In this document: in pieces, positions 1 to 11,758 of the stretch
How positions within the stretch are numbered: the first letter of the stretch is position 1
How the letters are laid out: each line of letters begins with the position of its first letter
Origin: Allacma fusca
Lineage: Eukaryota > Arthropoda > Collembola > Symphypleona > Sminthuridae
Direction: 5' to 3'
Assembly: GCA_947179485.1 (NCBI GenBank)
Contig: OX359247.1
Coordinates: forward strand, 57,075,131-57,139,130
DNA length: 64,000 bases
The notes under the pieces: generated by a model
Told to the model about the DNA's origin: nothing
What the model saw: the letters and a program-made list of their open reading frames with translations, nothing else
The model's database searches: none
Program-made: the position numbers and the translations under genes

Positions 1-2
1 AT

Positions 3-293
3 CTCTCAACCGAGATTAATAAGGATTGGAAGAAGAGCGAGCTAGAAATTGAAAGAGAAGTGCAAAACCTGTCTGTATTTCAGTATTCAAACAGCTCATG
101 GACTACAACAGAAGTTGGACTAACTATAAGTGCATCCATATGTGGAATCATTGCACTTTTGATTGCAACATGAAAATGCATCAAGAAGTTCAAGTCACAG
201 AGACAAGGACGAAATGCAGCAGCAGATGATGGAGAAAAGAAGGAAGAAGCAATTCCTCTTCAAGACATCGTTGAAAATAGTTTTTACAACTGA
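3..293 (+). pseudogene. C-terminal remnant of a retroviral envelope-like protein
   Basis: One reading frame runs from the window edge to a TGA at 291-293 and contains a second TGA at 171-173. The upstream part is polar with an Asn-rich stretch. It is followed by a hydrophobic segment of about 19 residues ending at the internal stop, then a Lys/Arg/Gln-rich tail. Ectodomain, single membrane anchor and short basic cytoplasmic tail is the layout of envelope/fusion proteins of insect endogenous retroviruses (errantivirus type). The body of the gene lies outside the window and the internal stop falls just after the membrane segment, so this copy is broken. Assignment rests on architecture only; another single-pass membrane protein is possible. 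Confidence 0.4.
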
Positions 294-900
294 AAGATGC
301 GTAATAATAGGATTATTATATTAGAAAATTGATTAAGTAAGATGTTCAAATTATTTAGGTAAAACATTAGGAAATAGGATTGACTAATTGTAAGTATGAT
401 TTGTATCATTATAGAATTTATCATGTATGAATGTCATGAAGTAAAAAGAGGAACTGAATGTGCCAACTAAGGGATAACACACTCACAGCAGAGTTTCAAG
501 AGAAGGAAACTTGACCGCGAGGATGCAACGCATTGGACTATGCTGACACAACACATTGATAGTTTTATGATGGTAATAAAACTCTCGGGACTGAAGACCA
601 ACTCAAGACTCAAGACCAGCTCAAGTTTATAGTTTTAAGAGCCTATAAGATTTGTGACACAGTATTTCCCAGATAAAACTTCCTCTTGTCATTTGTACTT
701 TATTTAGATCCTAAATTCAATTTGATGTAAACTTGGGCTACTTAATTTGTATTTAAAATCCGTGACTTTCGCAGAATAAACACAGACGATCGATTATTTT
801 ATTCAGAAGAATATAGAGATTATTGCATATAATCAATATTCACAATAGATGTGAAAGCACTTGAGTGTTTTAAGTTAAAACTAACTCGTGTAATTAACCA
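294..900 (+). mobile_element. Possible 3' LTR after the envelope remnant
   Basis: Non-coding AT-rich sequence directly after the envelope-like frame. A TATA-like tataaga lies at 644-650 and an aataaa signal at 775-780, about 130 bp apart, which fits U3-R-U5 of an LTR. The second LTR is outside the window, so the ends cannot be fixed. This is inferred from position and two weak signals. Confidence 0.3.
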
Positions 901-1567
901 TAAAAATGCAGGGTACCTTTGAGGAAAGAAGTTACTAACTAGAACTTTTAGAAAGATGTTACAAAATCATTATATGTACAAGTATGATGGTCAGATTTCG
1001 ATGGTTTTGTGTAGAATTATGTCAAACTACTGATAAAAATCAACCAATGGAAAACCATGTGATTCGAAAGAGCTCAGTTGTCGAACTTACCCGTGAACAG
1101 ATGTTTAACCAAATTTTTAGAAGTTTTTAGCAAATTCCGTAACAACTAACGATAATGGTAAGACGCAAACGTTTTAGCGTTGCGACTTACTTTTCCTAAT
1201 AAATTAAAGCGCTGAATGACGGTTTGAAAAGTCGCACACAGGATGCAACGCATTAACTATTTCCAGTTCGCAATTTGTGTTTCACCCACCAGAACACATA
1301 TGGATATGTTAATTAGCACAGGGAACCAGGTAGAAGGGCCTTCCATGTGGTCAAATTTAGGTGAAAGACCTGGAAGGTAAAAAATCTGTAAAATTTTGGT
1401 GGAATGTCAAAAGAAAGGTCAAGTAGAAGGTAGCAATCCTGGTGGAAGGTGGATTGTAATTTTGTGGCCGGGAAAGTAGAACTCAGACGGAAGTGTTGAA
1501 TACATTGTGAAAAATTATGGCAGGAGTTCGTTACGAGCAAGATGACCCACGACTTTGGTCCGTTTTC
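901..1567. other. Intergenic, no recognised feature
   Basis: No convincing coding sequence. The short open frame at 1313-1540 has no recognisable domain. A 15-nt string, aggatgcaacgcatt, occurs here near 1240 and also near 524, suggesting a shared repeat fragment. Confidence 0.5.
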
Positions 1568-1591
1568 AATAATAATAATAATAATAATAAT
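1568..1591. repeat. (AAT)n microsatellite, LINE tail
   Basis: Eight AAT units directly at the 3' end of the minus-strand LINE. They read as an ATT-repeat tail in element orientation. Confidence 0.85.
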
Positions 1592-1789
1592 TTATTCTTG
1601 GTCGATTCAAAATGGCCTCAGCCTTTACAACCATTCATACAATACTTCAAAAGTTAGAAAGTTCACGACTTGAGTAAACTCGAGGTTATATTCATATTAA
1701 ATAATCTGTCAAAATTAGCATACATTGATATAAACATTCGTCACCATAGTAATTACAAAAACGCATTCAATTTGTAGTAAGTTTGTATT

Positions 1790-3457
1790 TTATGTGCAGT
1801 CACACTCGTTGAGGAAGTTTTTAACTTTACGTACACCACACCAGAAGTAGTAAATATTCATATATTGTTCATAACTTAATTTTTGATGGAACAGGAGGGT
1901 AATGTAGTCTTTTCTATTCGTTGCTTCTTGTACCATTTCAGGGAGTAGCTGTTTTCTATATACTTTGTACAACGGGCATTCCACCATCACATGATAGATA
2001 TCTTCTTCATTATTAAGATTACATGCATCACATATTGGCGAGTTATCACTTCCTTTCCAGTAGTTCCAGATCCCTTTTAACTTCAGATTCGTTCCCTTTA
2101 TGCACACATACGGCATTCCAGTTCTTAGGTTTTGAATCAGTTTCACCACATTCCACTTTAGCCCGAATTGATAAAAATCACTCACGTTGATGTCCAGTTT
2201 AATATGCCGATAGTGTGGCATGGCATAGCTGTTCACAAGAGATTCAACATCTTTATTGATGAGATTTTGTTTACATTCTCCTAAAATCTTTGAAAAATTG
2301 CTATTGATATCATCCTTTGTCAGCTTCCTCAGATCATATTTAATTCCTACATCTTTCAGGAAATATTCTACTTTTAGAAACCAGTCATATTTAGGTATCA
2401 CATTGCTTTTTATTTCTTCAAAACACTGAAGTGTTATGGAACTGGAGTTTTTATTTAGCACTTTCCGAGTGAAACATAAGATAGATTTTAACACATTGAA
2501 TTTTATATTTAGTGAACCTGTTTCCAGCCGGAGAATGTAATCCGGAACCAGCGATGTAGTGTTACAAATTTTCCGCAGGAACTTTGTCTGCAGCAATTCT
2601 ATTTCACGAAAGTAACCCACCGCCCAGATTGGAGCACAGTAAATCAGAACCGAATTCACAAATGTTACAAACATGTTTTTGATTACGCCTAGGTCTGACG
2701 TTTGACTCTTGTACAGCATGGAGTATATATCGTTTTGGGCTACTTTTGCATGTTTGAAAAAGTGCTCTTTTGCTGAAGAAAAGTTGCCATTATACTTGAA
2801 GGGGACACCAAGGTATGTGTACGTCTCCACTATCTCTATTGGGTCACTCCCCCAGAGGAAAGTAATGTTTCGAGAAATTTTCGACCCCTTCCTGAACACG
2901 ATAACTTTGGTTTTGGTCAGGTTGACTTTGAGGTTGTTTTTCTCAAGGAAGTTTTTCAGGACAAGTATTTGATCTTGTAGACCTTGTACAGTTGTTGAAA
3001 CTAAAATCAAGTCATCAGCATACATCAGGATTAATATCTCGACCAGTGCCATTTGAATACCAGGAATCCCTGATAATTTCAGTAAATTAGCAATTTCATC
3101 CAAGTACATGTTGAAAAGTGTAGGACTGCACGACTCTCCCTGAAGGACTCCGTTGAGTATTTTAATATATTCGGTGAACCCTTCATTGGTGCGAATCTTT
3201 GTTTTAGCTTCAGCATAAAGTTCTTGTATCCTTGAAAGGCAATTCTCACTGATTCCAAGAGCCCGGAGTCGGTTCCATAGTTTAGCATGTGTGATTGAGT
3301 CAAAGGCCTGTGTGAGATCAACGAAAAGTGCAAATAGTTTTCCTTTTTTTGCTGACAATGATTTAGCTATCATTGCATACAGAGCAAAAACATGTTCAGC
3401 ACAGCCTCTTCCTCTTCTAGGCGGCCTGGTTTTCTGATTGGATATTATTGGAGTCAC
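1790..3457 (-). pseudogene. LINE reverse transcriptase, palm/thumb and C-terminal part
   Basis: About 550 codons open. The frame shows FALFVDLTQAFDS (motif A with catalytic Asp), NGVLQGESCSPTLFN (motif B) and LMYADDLILVS (YADD catalytic motif C), followed by thumb sequence. Near the C-terminus, CDACNLNNEEDIYHVMVEC is a C-x2-C-x8-H-x4-C cluster of the kind found after RT in many LINEs. The first ~10 codons are out of register with the true upstream RT sequence, which lies in the overlapping frame 3417-4028. There is therefore one frameshift at about 3420-3440, and this copy could not make full-length protein. Confidence 0.88.
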
Positions 3458-4028
3458 AAATTTTGTTGATTCTGCCCGTGATTATGGACGTGTACAGTTT
3501 TGTAATTGTGTTGAGGAGACTTATAGGGCGATAGTTTTTAGCTTCATTCTGGTCACCCTTCTTGTGAATTGGGGTGGTAATTATTTCACTCCAGTACTTG
3601 GGAAGACCGTGTTTATGTGCATTGGTTAGTATTTTACTTAAGTATTCGAGGCTGGCGACGTCTAAGTTTTTATACACTTCATTGGGAATCCCATCGGTTC
3701 CCACTGCTTTATTATTCGCCAGTTGTTTTGCCACAATGTGTACTTCAGCTGCACAGATCTGTTGATCCAAGATGTGACAGTTTTCTGGATTTTCTGGAGG
3801 GATTACAATTTCAGTGTCATCTCTGTCTGGTACACTTTCGAACACTTTTTGAAAATGGTCTAGCCATTGTCCGTTGGAAATAGAGTTACGGATATTTTTA
3901 TACTTCCCAGTTCTAAACTTATTCATAGCTTTCCAAAATTCTACAGTATTTTTACAGCAATTTACACATTTTTGTAATTTCTCATAATAAATTCGTCTTT
4001 TGGTATTGCTCTCATTTCTATATTTATT
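3417..4028 (-). pseudogene. LINE reverse transcriptase, N-terminal (fingers) part
   Basis: This frame carries the RT N-terminal blocks: NKAVGTDGIPNEVYKNL, then a motif like IITTPIHKKGD, then NYRPISLLNTITKLY. These are the LINE RT motifs 0-2 that precede the catalytic palm. It terminates at 3417-3419 just where the second half continues in a different frame. The reading stays open without a start codon to about 4028, so the annotated beginning is the truncation point and not a real start. No endonuclease domain is present upstream. Confidence 0.8.
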
Positions 4029-4096
4029 TTTCAGATTTTGGATTTTTTTTCAAGCAGTCCGTTTTCAATAAGAACAAAGAGTAAGAAGATACCAAC

Positions 4097-5194
4097 CAGG
4101 GTTGCACAAATGAAAATGCCCTCGGTTTTATGCCTGCCCTCCTGAAAATGCCCTGAAAATGCTTAAAACGCCGAAAATGCCCTGAAAATGCCTTACTCTG
4201 AAAATGCCCGGCATTTTGGGCATTTTTGGCAGGCATTTTGGGCATTTTCACAGAAACTTATGCACTATGACCAGTATTGCTCCTTTAGCAAATATAATAG
4301 AGTTTTTCATATCATAATCAAACCCATCCAGTTTTAAAAAATGTTATACTTGATTTTAAAAAAAGAATTTAATTCGTCTAATTCCCTAAAGTCCCAACGG
4401 AGTTGCAAACCTTCAACGCTGTACAGTAAAAAACCTTTTGGATTTCGAAAGAACAACTTGCACAGTGCCAGCATAAATTCCGTATTTTGATAATGACTTG
4501 CAAAGTACAGAAAATTTGACACTTTCATTAGATACATACAATGCGACGGTTATAATATGTCAAAGCTTGGAGCTTCCGTAGCAAAGTTTGTGTCGACTTT
4601 GAAAACTGCATTTAGTCAGCGGTAGTAAACCAGTGTAATAATTCTAGGAGCTCAAAATGTAACAATAAATACATTTAGATGACGACGAGTTTTAAAGCTC
4701 ACAAACAATGATATTGTTAATCTTTTAACAACTATTTTATCTTTTTGTGTTGCATCTTTGCCCGAATATGTTTGTTCTTGAAATCTAAATAATTACAAAC
4801 GCGGTGTACAAGCAAATCTTTACAACAAAATAAGGAAAATAGAATTATTATTATTTTTCCATAAATATGCCTATATCAACTGGCTCCAAGTTTCAACCTT
4901 TTTGAAAACAGTTTGTTTCTATAATTTTATCATGTAAGCCAGTTGAATATTAAAATTATTTGCAACATACTGTTTTGTGACTTATTTTGCAAAATTAGCA
5001 GGTAGCTAAAGTCATATATTTAAAAAATTGGAGTGAATATGCCGAAAATGCCTGCCCTAAGCTGAATATGCCCAAAATGCCCAAAGTGCCATAGATGCCC
5101 AAAATGCCATGAAATGAAAATGCCCAAAATGCCAGGGCACTTTGGGCAGGCATAATGCCGAAAATGCCATGGCATTTTCAATTGTGCAGTCCTG
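4097..5194. mobile_element. hAT-like non-autonomous element, family A copy 1
   Basis: Termini are CAGGGTTGCACAA at the left and its near-inverse TTGTGCAGTCCTG at the right. Exact 8-bp target duplications ataccaac lie at 4089-4096 and 5195-5202. The terminal CAGGG and 8-bp duplication match the hAT superfamily (consensus YARNG). Both subterminal ~150 bp are packed with aaaatgccc and its complement in opposite orientations, probably transposase-binding repeats (inference). There is no transposase. It is diverged in sequence and shorter (1,098 bp) than copies at 10025 and 48328. Confidence 0.93.
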
Positions 5195-5286
5195 ATACCA
5201 ACACCTATAATTACAACTGAATACATGCATATGTGTATTTGTTGAAGCAATTTTATTTTGTAATTTTGCACTGCATTGTTAACAGA

Positions 5287-6484
5287 TTATCGGAGAAGCT
5301 CGCCAGCAACATTTTACTTATATTCTTGCCGAGATTGGCGAAGTTAATCCCAAAATTGTCCGGTTGGGGAGAGCTAATGGATTTGGTGAAGGATATGAGG
5401 AGCATAACATTAGGGCACGTAGATCAGCACAAAAAATCCTTCCCAGAGAATGGAGTACCCAGGGATTTTATGGATGCTTATATCAAGGAAATTGAGGCCA
5501 CGACAGATCCAGATTCCAGTTTTTACAAGGATAACGGGAGTACGAATTTTATTACCTGAGACAGCTTTTTATCTGAAATTATAGATGTATGTACATACCT
5601 ATTTGTTTCTACTGAATCAACCACCTATGCCCCTAAAGTTAGTGGATGGAGGGTGGCGGAAAGAATGAATACTATATAGTTCTTATTAAGTGTGGGTCAA
5701 ATGATATAAGCCATCCTACACAAGTATGTACTGAAGTTAGAATTAATATTACAAATGTTCTAATAATTATTTCCTTGAATTGTTCGGTCTTTGACAGCTG
5801 TTGTTGGAGATTTATTTGCTGCAGGATTTTAAACTGTCACTTTGACCGTATCGTAGGCTCTACTGTATTTATCAACATTCCAGGAAGTGCAAACGAAATT
5901 CCAAGAGGAGCTGGACAGTGTTGTTGGTCGATACCGTTACCCTGCTCTGGCGGATCGTCCATTGTAATACCATACACAATTTTCGACGGCAGTATTTGGG
6001 ATAACAATTACTGGGCATGCAACTCATTGACTCTTTGACTAAATAGGTTGCCAAATGTGGAGGGCACCATCACAGAAACTCTACGTTATTCTACCATCGT
6101 CCCATTCAATGTATTTCACACTGCAACTCAAGATGCCAAAATTAACGGTTATGACGTTCCCAAAGGAACATGGATCATTAGCACCAACCTTCGCGTTCAT
6201 TTTGACGAGCAGTATTTCCCTAACCCCACCAAATTCGATCCTGCAAGATTTATTTCTAAAGGAAAATTCCAAAACCGGATGCTCTCTTAGCCTTCGGATT
6301 CGGTAAACGCGTTTGTCTGGGAGAAACGTTGGCAAGAGACGAGGTATTTCTTTTCCTGACGAACATGTTCCACCGGTTCAGTATTCGACTTGCAGATGAA
6401 AATCCCAATGCTACCTTCGAACCTAACCCTGGATTTTTACTTTCACCTAAGGATTTTAAAGTTGTCATGACCGAGAGGAACTAG
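5287..6484 (+). pseudogene. Cytochrome P450 pseudogene, middle and C-terminal exons
   Basis: Three exons of a microsomal-type P450 monooxygenase. Exon 5287-~5550 follows a ttaacag acceptor and holds the mid-protein helices. Exon 5798-5963 carries the I-helix (GDLFAAGF) but has TAA at 5830-5832, where the conserved acidic residue would sit, and TAG at 5854-5856. Exon 6047-6484 carries the K-helix EXXR (ETLR), the PxxFxPxRF region (PTKFDPARF) and the heme-binding FGFGKRVCLG with the Cys ligand. A 1-nt shift near 6280-6290 separates the last two. The donor/acceptor pair 5964/6046 keeps frame, so splicing signals survive. N-terminal exons are absent, consistent with a decayed or partial duplicate. 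Confidence 0.88.
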
Positions 6485-6798
6485 AGGTGTGTAATCTATT
6501 CTCCAATTTAAGTGAACATGATTAGCCATTACTTGGTTCTTATCGATGACTTGCAAACTAATGGTAGTATTATTTCCCCTGATTCACATTAAAGTGCGAA
6601 ACACGATTAAAATTAAAATGCAAAACCTGATTAAAATTATTTTGTATTCCTATTTCACATGTGTACTTTCATTTTTGTGTTCTACATTGAACTCCGGAGA
6701 GAAGATATTTATGAAGTTATTGTATTGTCATTTCAGCACACTACCTTAGGTTTGCTTAATGTTCGGAATGTGTATAACAAGCTGTTTCAGATAGTCTA
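6485..6798. other. No recognised feature downstream of the P450 remnant
   Basis: AT-rich sequence between the P450 stop and the next transposon. It may include 3' UTR, but no gene is recognisable. Confidence 0.5.
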
Positions 6799-7710
6799 AT
6801 ATAAATCAGAGCTGTGTTCAAGTCAAGTTATTTTACACAACTTGACTTGAACTTGACTTGAACTTGAAAAAATTGACTAAGCGAGGTATCCGCACTTGTA
6901 CTTGATGAATCAAGTTTCTCAAGCAACTTGAGTATTCAAGTACTCGATTTTCAAGTTCATTTTATTGAACTTGAACTTGATCATAACTTGGCGTTCAAGT
7001 TGGGCACATAACTTGACTTGAACGTGAACTTGAACTTGTACTTGAACTTGATTATTCAAGTATTTTTTCTTAAATGAATAAACAATACTAGCAATTTCGT
7101 CCACAACTATTATAGCTAATAATGGCTAGGTCGTAATTAGGATCAACTAAACGGCATGAGGATGATATTCTTCACTTTAAAATTACTAAAAAATGTAAAA
7201 AACTTGATCAAATAACTAAACATTGTAGTCCAATCTAATTTACTAATTTGCACCATTAAGAGTTTAGAAATCATATTATTGGCCTGTTGACATTAGTGTT
7301 ACACTCATCTGGTGAGTGTAACCAGAAGTTCTGTATATTCATAAATATTTGTCGTCGTTAATTTTACTTAATCATGGTTGATTATATAAGATTGTTGGTT
7401 GTTCGTCTGCGTCATCATGTTTAATAACAGCAAAAATTATTCTTACATGACATAATAAATTATTCTTTAACTTCTTCTTAGCCTCAGAACAGGTGAAGTG
7501 AACAATCACTACATTTTTACAATGGAACAAGAACCCCGAGTGTCAAGAACATCTTTATAAAACAATAAGTCCGAAATTTTACTTATTCAAAATTCAAAGT
7601 ATGGAAACACAACATAAGAATTATTCTCGGCCACTGGGCATCGTAGGGGCAACTTTAATGTCGATGGAATGAAAACAATACGAAGATGTCATTACTATGA
7701 TGATTGACAC

Positions 7711-8523
7711 TAGATCATCACCCCGTAGGATATTTTAGGCCCGTGCCCGCCCGTGGCTCGTAACGTTTTACCCGTACCCGCCCGGCCCGAAATTAATGAT
7801 TATCGAAAAAGCCCGGCCCGGCCCGCAAAATTAAAAAAAGCTCGTAGCCCGCCCGCAAATACCATACATCTTAAATACTGAAAAACTGTATTTTAAAATA
7901 TTGGTGTTCTTGACCCTTACATACAGTCGTTAAACTGCCTTGTTTATTAAGAAGGCAATACAAAAGCTTATGCTGCTATTTCGGCTTTGGTAAGTACTTC
8001 TGGTTGCGTTCTTGAATTTATTACAACGTTAACTTCTGGATTCTTATTACAAATACTTGCACTACTAGCAGGATTCATCTTCTAGACTAAATGGAATTTT
8101 CCACAGTAATGAAGAGCGAAATGAAACTTACTAAATAACAAAGGCAGGTATGCAAGAAAACTTTTCTTGCATACCTGCCTTTGTTATTTAGTAACAGTCG
8201 TACAGACGGGCACGGGCCTAAAATATCCCACCGGGTGATGCTCTATCCAAGCCTTAGTTTGTTTGAAAGCTAAAATTGCAAACGTCTGAAATTCGTTCAA
8301 GTCATTCAAGTCGATGTACATTCACAACCGCTGCTCCTGTATTCACAACTAATGGAATTTCTCACGGTCTTTTACGGGCTTTAACGGTCTTTTTTAACCG
8401 CGATGAAAAGACCATACCCGCCCGTAACCCGTCAAACGTAATAATTTTTACCCGTACCCGCTCGAAGCCCGTGCGGGCTTTTTGCTGGCTTACCCGTAAA
8501 TTTTAACCGCCCGAGATGCTCTA
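7711..8523. mobile_element. hAT-like non-autonomous element, family C copy 1 (acccgcccg repeats), nested in family B
   Basis: Left end TAGATCATCACCCCG, right end CGAGATGCTCTA. Exact 8-bp target duplications attgacac lie at 7703-7710 and 8524-8531. Subterminal regions repeat acccgcccg / cgggcccggg-type motifs. Internally, at about 8205-8247, it contains an inverted copy of its own left end (gcctaaaatatcccaccgg ... gatgctcta), next to a large palindrome. It is therefore a foldback-like rearranged member. A cleaner copy is at 42446-42879. Confidence 0.9.
8128..8194. repeat. Near-perfect palindrome, 33-bp arms
   Basis: 8128-8160 is the exact reverse complement of 8162-8194 with a single C between them. 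It lies between the left half of the family C element and an inverted copy of that element's left terminus. This suggests an inverted duplication with the palindrome centre as junction (inference). Confidence 0.93.
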
Positions 8524-8860
8524 ATTGACACCCAGTATTATTTTTAGTGGGATGCAATGATGCCACTAATTAGGCAACATTACTTTTCAGTGACAAAAAC
8601 TCAAGTTATACTCAACTTTTATTCAAGTACTTCCATTCAGTGCACTTGAACTTGACTTGATTTTGAAATCAAGTTATAAATTATTAACTTGAACTTGATC
8701 GAACTTGAACTTGAAAATTCAAGTTAAAATTATAATTTCACTTGAACTTGATGTTCAAGTTTCCAGTTATAAAATTGTCTGCACTTGACTTGACTTGAAC
8801 TTGATACGCACTTGAACTATTCAAGTTATACTTGAACTTGAACGCAGCTCTGATATAAAT

Positions 8861-9528
8861 AACAAGAATAGCAATTCCAATAATTATGGAAGTTCAATAC
8901 GTTCAGAGTTGAAAAGGTAATCATTAAACCTGGTAGTAGGTATGTACATCCGATAAAAAAATGTGTAAATATATGTAACTTTATACCTTCGTAAATTCAA
9001 TTTTTCTCTTGGGTTACGTAGTCTGTACGGATTACTTTAAATAAAATCTTTTCGAGCATTACTGGGGGGCTACTGAGTCTTAATGTCTTATTGTACTGTT
9101 GGACGGATAACAATTTACGCTGAAAACTTTTGAGTTGGGTTTACTGATTTGGAACACAAATTGATCAAATATTTTAGTAATCGGGCTTTTTTGTGCAATC
9201 CTAGATTAAGTACGAAGCATTGTTCTTCTAAATCAAAAGTTAAAACTTCAAAAGACTTATAAAGGGTGTGTAAGGGTGTACTCACATAAAACGTGTTCCT
9301 TCCGTAACTGTAAATATTTTTGTCAGCATTACGGAAGGAACTAAACGGAAACAACCGCTTACGAACAGACATCTGACATTCACACTTCGTAAGTAATTAC
9401 ATAAGGTCTGAACTTATGTGAGAGGTTTCTCCGTAACGGAAAAAAATTTTACGTGTAAGGACAAAACATGCTTTATGTGAGTACAGCCTAAGCATTTTAA
9501 AAATTGTGCACTCATGTTTGGGAATATG
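8861..9528. other. No recognised feature
   Basis: AT-rich spacer. The open frames at 9115-9372 and 9397-9639 (minus) have no recognisable domain or splice context. Confidence 0.5.
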
Positions 9529-9701
9529 CAGTAAAACCTGTATATAATGGCCGTTCATATAATGGATTCCTGTTAATGTTGGACACATTTTACTTCCCGG
9601 TCCCAACTCCGATCCTTTAACATAGGAAATTCCCTCCATATAATGGTTTCCTATATAGTGGTAACCTGCTCATAAAGGGACTAAAGATCATACCCCTTCA
9701 G

Positions 9702-11758
9702 CAGAGGTGTGGAATATTTTGAAATATTGTATTTGAAATAGTATTTGAAATACATTTAGTATTTCGTATTTGATATTTTTCTAGCCGTAAATTGTTTAAG
9801 GTATTTTGTATTTAGTATTTTGTCAGCACCAGCATGTCTACTGTATTTTTTATTTCGTATTTTGAAGATTACGAACGTGATAGTATTTTGTATTTAATTA
9901 TCTTGTAAAATTTACCCAGCCCGTATTTCAAATACAGAATATAGTTTTAAAATACATGACTGGCAATTTTTAAGGTCGCCTCTAAAACATACTCAAAGAA
10001 GCACTAATTTAAAACATTTTTAAACAGGGTTGCACAAATGAAAATGCCCTCGGTTTTATGCCTGCCCTCCTGAAAATGCCCTGAAAATGCCCAAAACGCC
10101 GAAAATGCCCTGAAAATGCCTTACTCTGAAAATGCCCGGCATTTTGGGCATTTTCGGCAGGCATTTTGGGTATATTGGGCATTTTTACAGAAACTTATAC
10201 ACTATGACCAGTATTTCTCCTTTGGCGAATATAAGGGAGTTTTTCATAGTATAATCAAACCCATCCAAATTTAGAAAATCTTATACTTGATTTTAAAAAC
10301 AAAATTTAGTTCGTCTAATTCCCTAATGGCTATTTCAATAAGCCCCAACGGAGTTGCAAACCTTTAACGCTGTACATTAAAAAAACGTTTGGATTTGGAA
10401 AGAACAATTTGCACAGTCCCAGTATAAATTCCGTATTTTGATAATGGCTTGTAAAGTATAGAAAATTTTACACTTCCATTAGATACATACAATGCGACGG
10501 TTATAATATATGTCAAAACTTGGAGATTCCGTAGCAAATTTTGTGTCGACTTTGAAAACTGCATTTAATCAGCCGTAGTAAACCAGTGTAATAATTCTAG
10601 GAGTTCAAAATGTAACAATAAATGCATTTAGATGACGACGAGTTTTCAAGCTCACAAACAATGATATTGTTAATTTTTAACAACTATTTTATCTTTTTGT
10701 GCTGCATCTTTGCCCGAATATGTTTGTTCTTGAAGTCTAAATAATTACAGACACGGTGTACAAGCGAATTTTTAAAACAAAATAAGGAAAATAGAATTAT
10801 TATTATTTTTCCATAAATATGTCTATATCAACTGGCTCCAAGTTTCAACCTTTTTGGAAACAGTTTGTTTCTATAATTTTATCATGTAATCCAGTTGAAT
10901 ATTAAAATTATTTGCAACATACTGTTTTGTGACTTATTTTGCAAAATTAGCAGGTAGCTAAAGTCATATATTTAACAAATTGGAGTGAATATGCCGCAAA
11001 TGCCTGCCCTAGGCTGAATATGCCCAAAATGCCCAAAGTGCCATAAATGCCCAAAATGCCATGAAATGAAAATGCCCAAAATGCCAGGGCATTTTGGGCA
11101 GGCATAATGCCGAAAATGCCATGGCATTTTCAACTGTGCAACCCTGTTTTTAAACCAGTTTTTAAAACTTGTTTGGCGGGTTTGAAGAACTTACTGTATG
11201 TGTAAATACATAAAATTTATTGTATCTGAGAACTATAATGGTAGCTGAATTAGTGACGTGAATATAAATACATACATTACCCAGGAGTTAAGATTATTTA
11301 TTTAAACGAAATTTATTCTGTACCTAGGACCAAGTTAATTTACTTTGATACACATAAATGCACAGCTCTAAAGTCTAATACAGAAACATGCAGTTACCTT
11401 ACGTAAGTTGATTCATTTTTAAATATATCGTATTATTTGGCCGAATTTTACAAAATACTTTGAGAGAATAACTTTAGATACATCTAAGACATGTACTTTG
11501 AGATAAATTTGAGAGTATTTTCAGTATGTACTTCATATTTCAAATACGGTATTTTTATTTCATATTTTCTCTTTTTGTTGGAACCAAAGTATTTTATTTT
11601 GTATCTTGCCCAAATGACTCCGGATATTTGTATTTTATTTTGTATCTTAACTAATTTACACCTGGTATTTGTAGTTTATATTTGTATTTTAACGTTTCTG
11701 AAAATGTATTTGTATTTTGTATTTCAATAATAAATTTCATGTATTTTCCACACCTCTG
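9702..11758. mobile_element. hAT-like non-autonomous element, family D (gtattt repeats)
   Basis: Termini CAGAGGTGTGGAA and, inverted, TTCCACACCTCTG. Exact 8-bp target duplications cccttcag lie at 9694-9701 and 11759-11766. Both ends consist of dense gtatttgaaatac / tattttgtattt repeats. It interrupts the pogo-like element and is itself interrupted by family A copy 2. Confidence 0.93.
10025..11146. mobile_element. hAT-like non-autonomous element, family A copy 2
   Basis: CAGGGTTGCACAA ... TTGCACAGTTG-type ends (right end ...gtgcaaccctg). Exact 8-bp target duplications tttttaaa lie at 10017-10024 and 11147-11154. Length is 1,122 bp. Every segment I compared is identical to copy 3 at 48328-49449. 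The frame at 10364-10564 is carried by both copies but resembles no protein I know. Confidence 0.94.

Larger units (their letters stand above)
1568..4060 (-). mobile_element. 5'-truncated LINE (non-LTR retrotransposon)
   Basis: Minus-strand element with a 3' tail of ATT repeats (1568-1591 on the plus strand) and a reverse-transcriptase frame ending at 1790. Only RT and the C-terminal region remain. The apurinic endonuclease and ORF1 are missing, so the copy is 5'-truncated near 4060, as is common for target-primed insertion. RT without RNase H, plus a C-terminal Cys/His cluster and a trinucleotide tail, fits the Jockey/CR1/I-like side of LINEs, but the clade is not fixed. A hAT-like element starts 37 bp beyond its upstream edge. 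Confidence 0.85.
6807..8852. mobile_element. hAT-like non-autonomous element, family B (cttgaa repeats)
   Basis: Termini CAGAGCTGTGTTCAAGT and, inverted, ACTTGAACGCAGCTCTG. Exact 8-bp target duplications atataaat lie at 6799-6806 and 8853-8860. About 300 bp at each end are saturated with acttgaacttg in both orientations. The centre has no transposase and contains a younger inserted element (7711-8523). Terminal CAGAG fits the hAT consensus. Confidence 0.92.

Noticed and set aside
5020..5271. Small frames rich in Gly/His/Phe within the aaatgccc repeats
   Set aside because: They are translations of subterminal transposon repeats.
10364..10564. 66-codon frame repeated at 48667-48867 as a conserved gene
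   Set aside because: It is the same sequence because both lie in identical copies of a non-autonomous transposon; no protein features.
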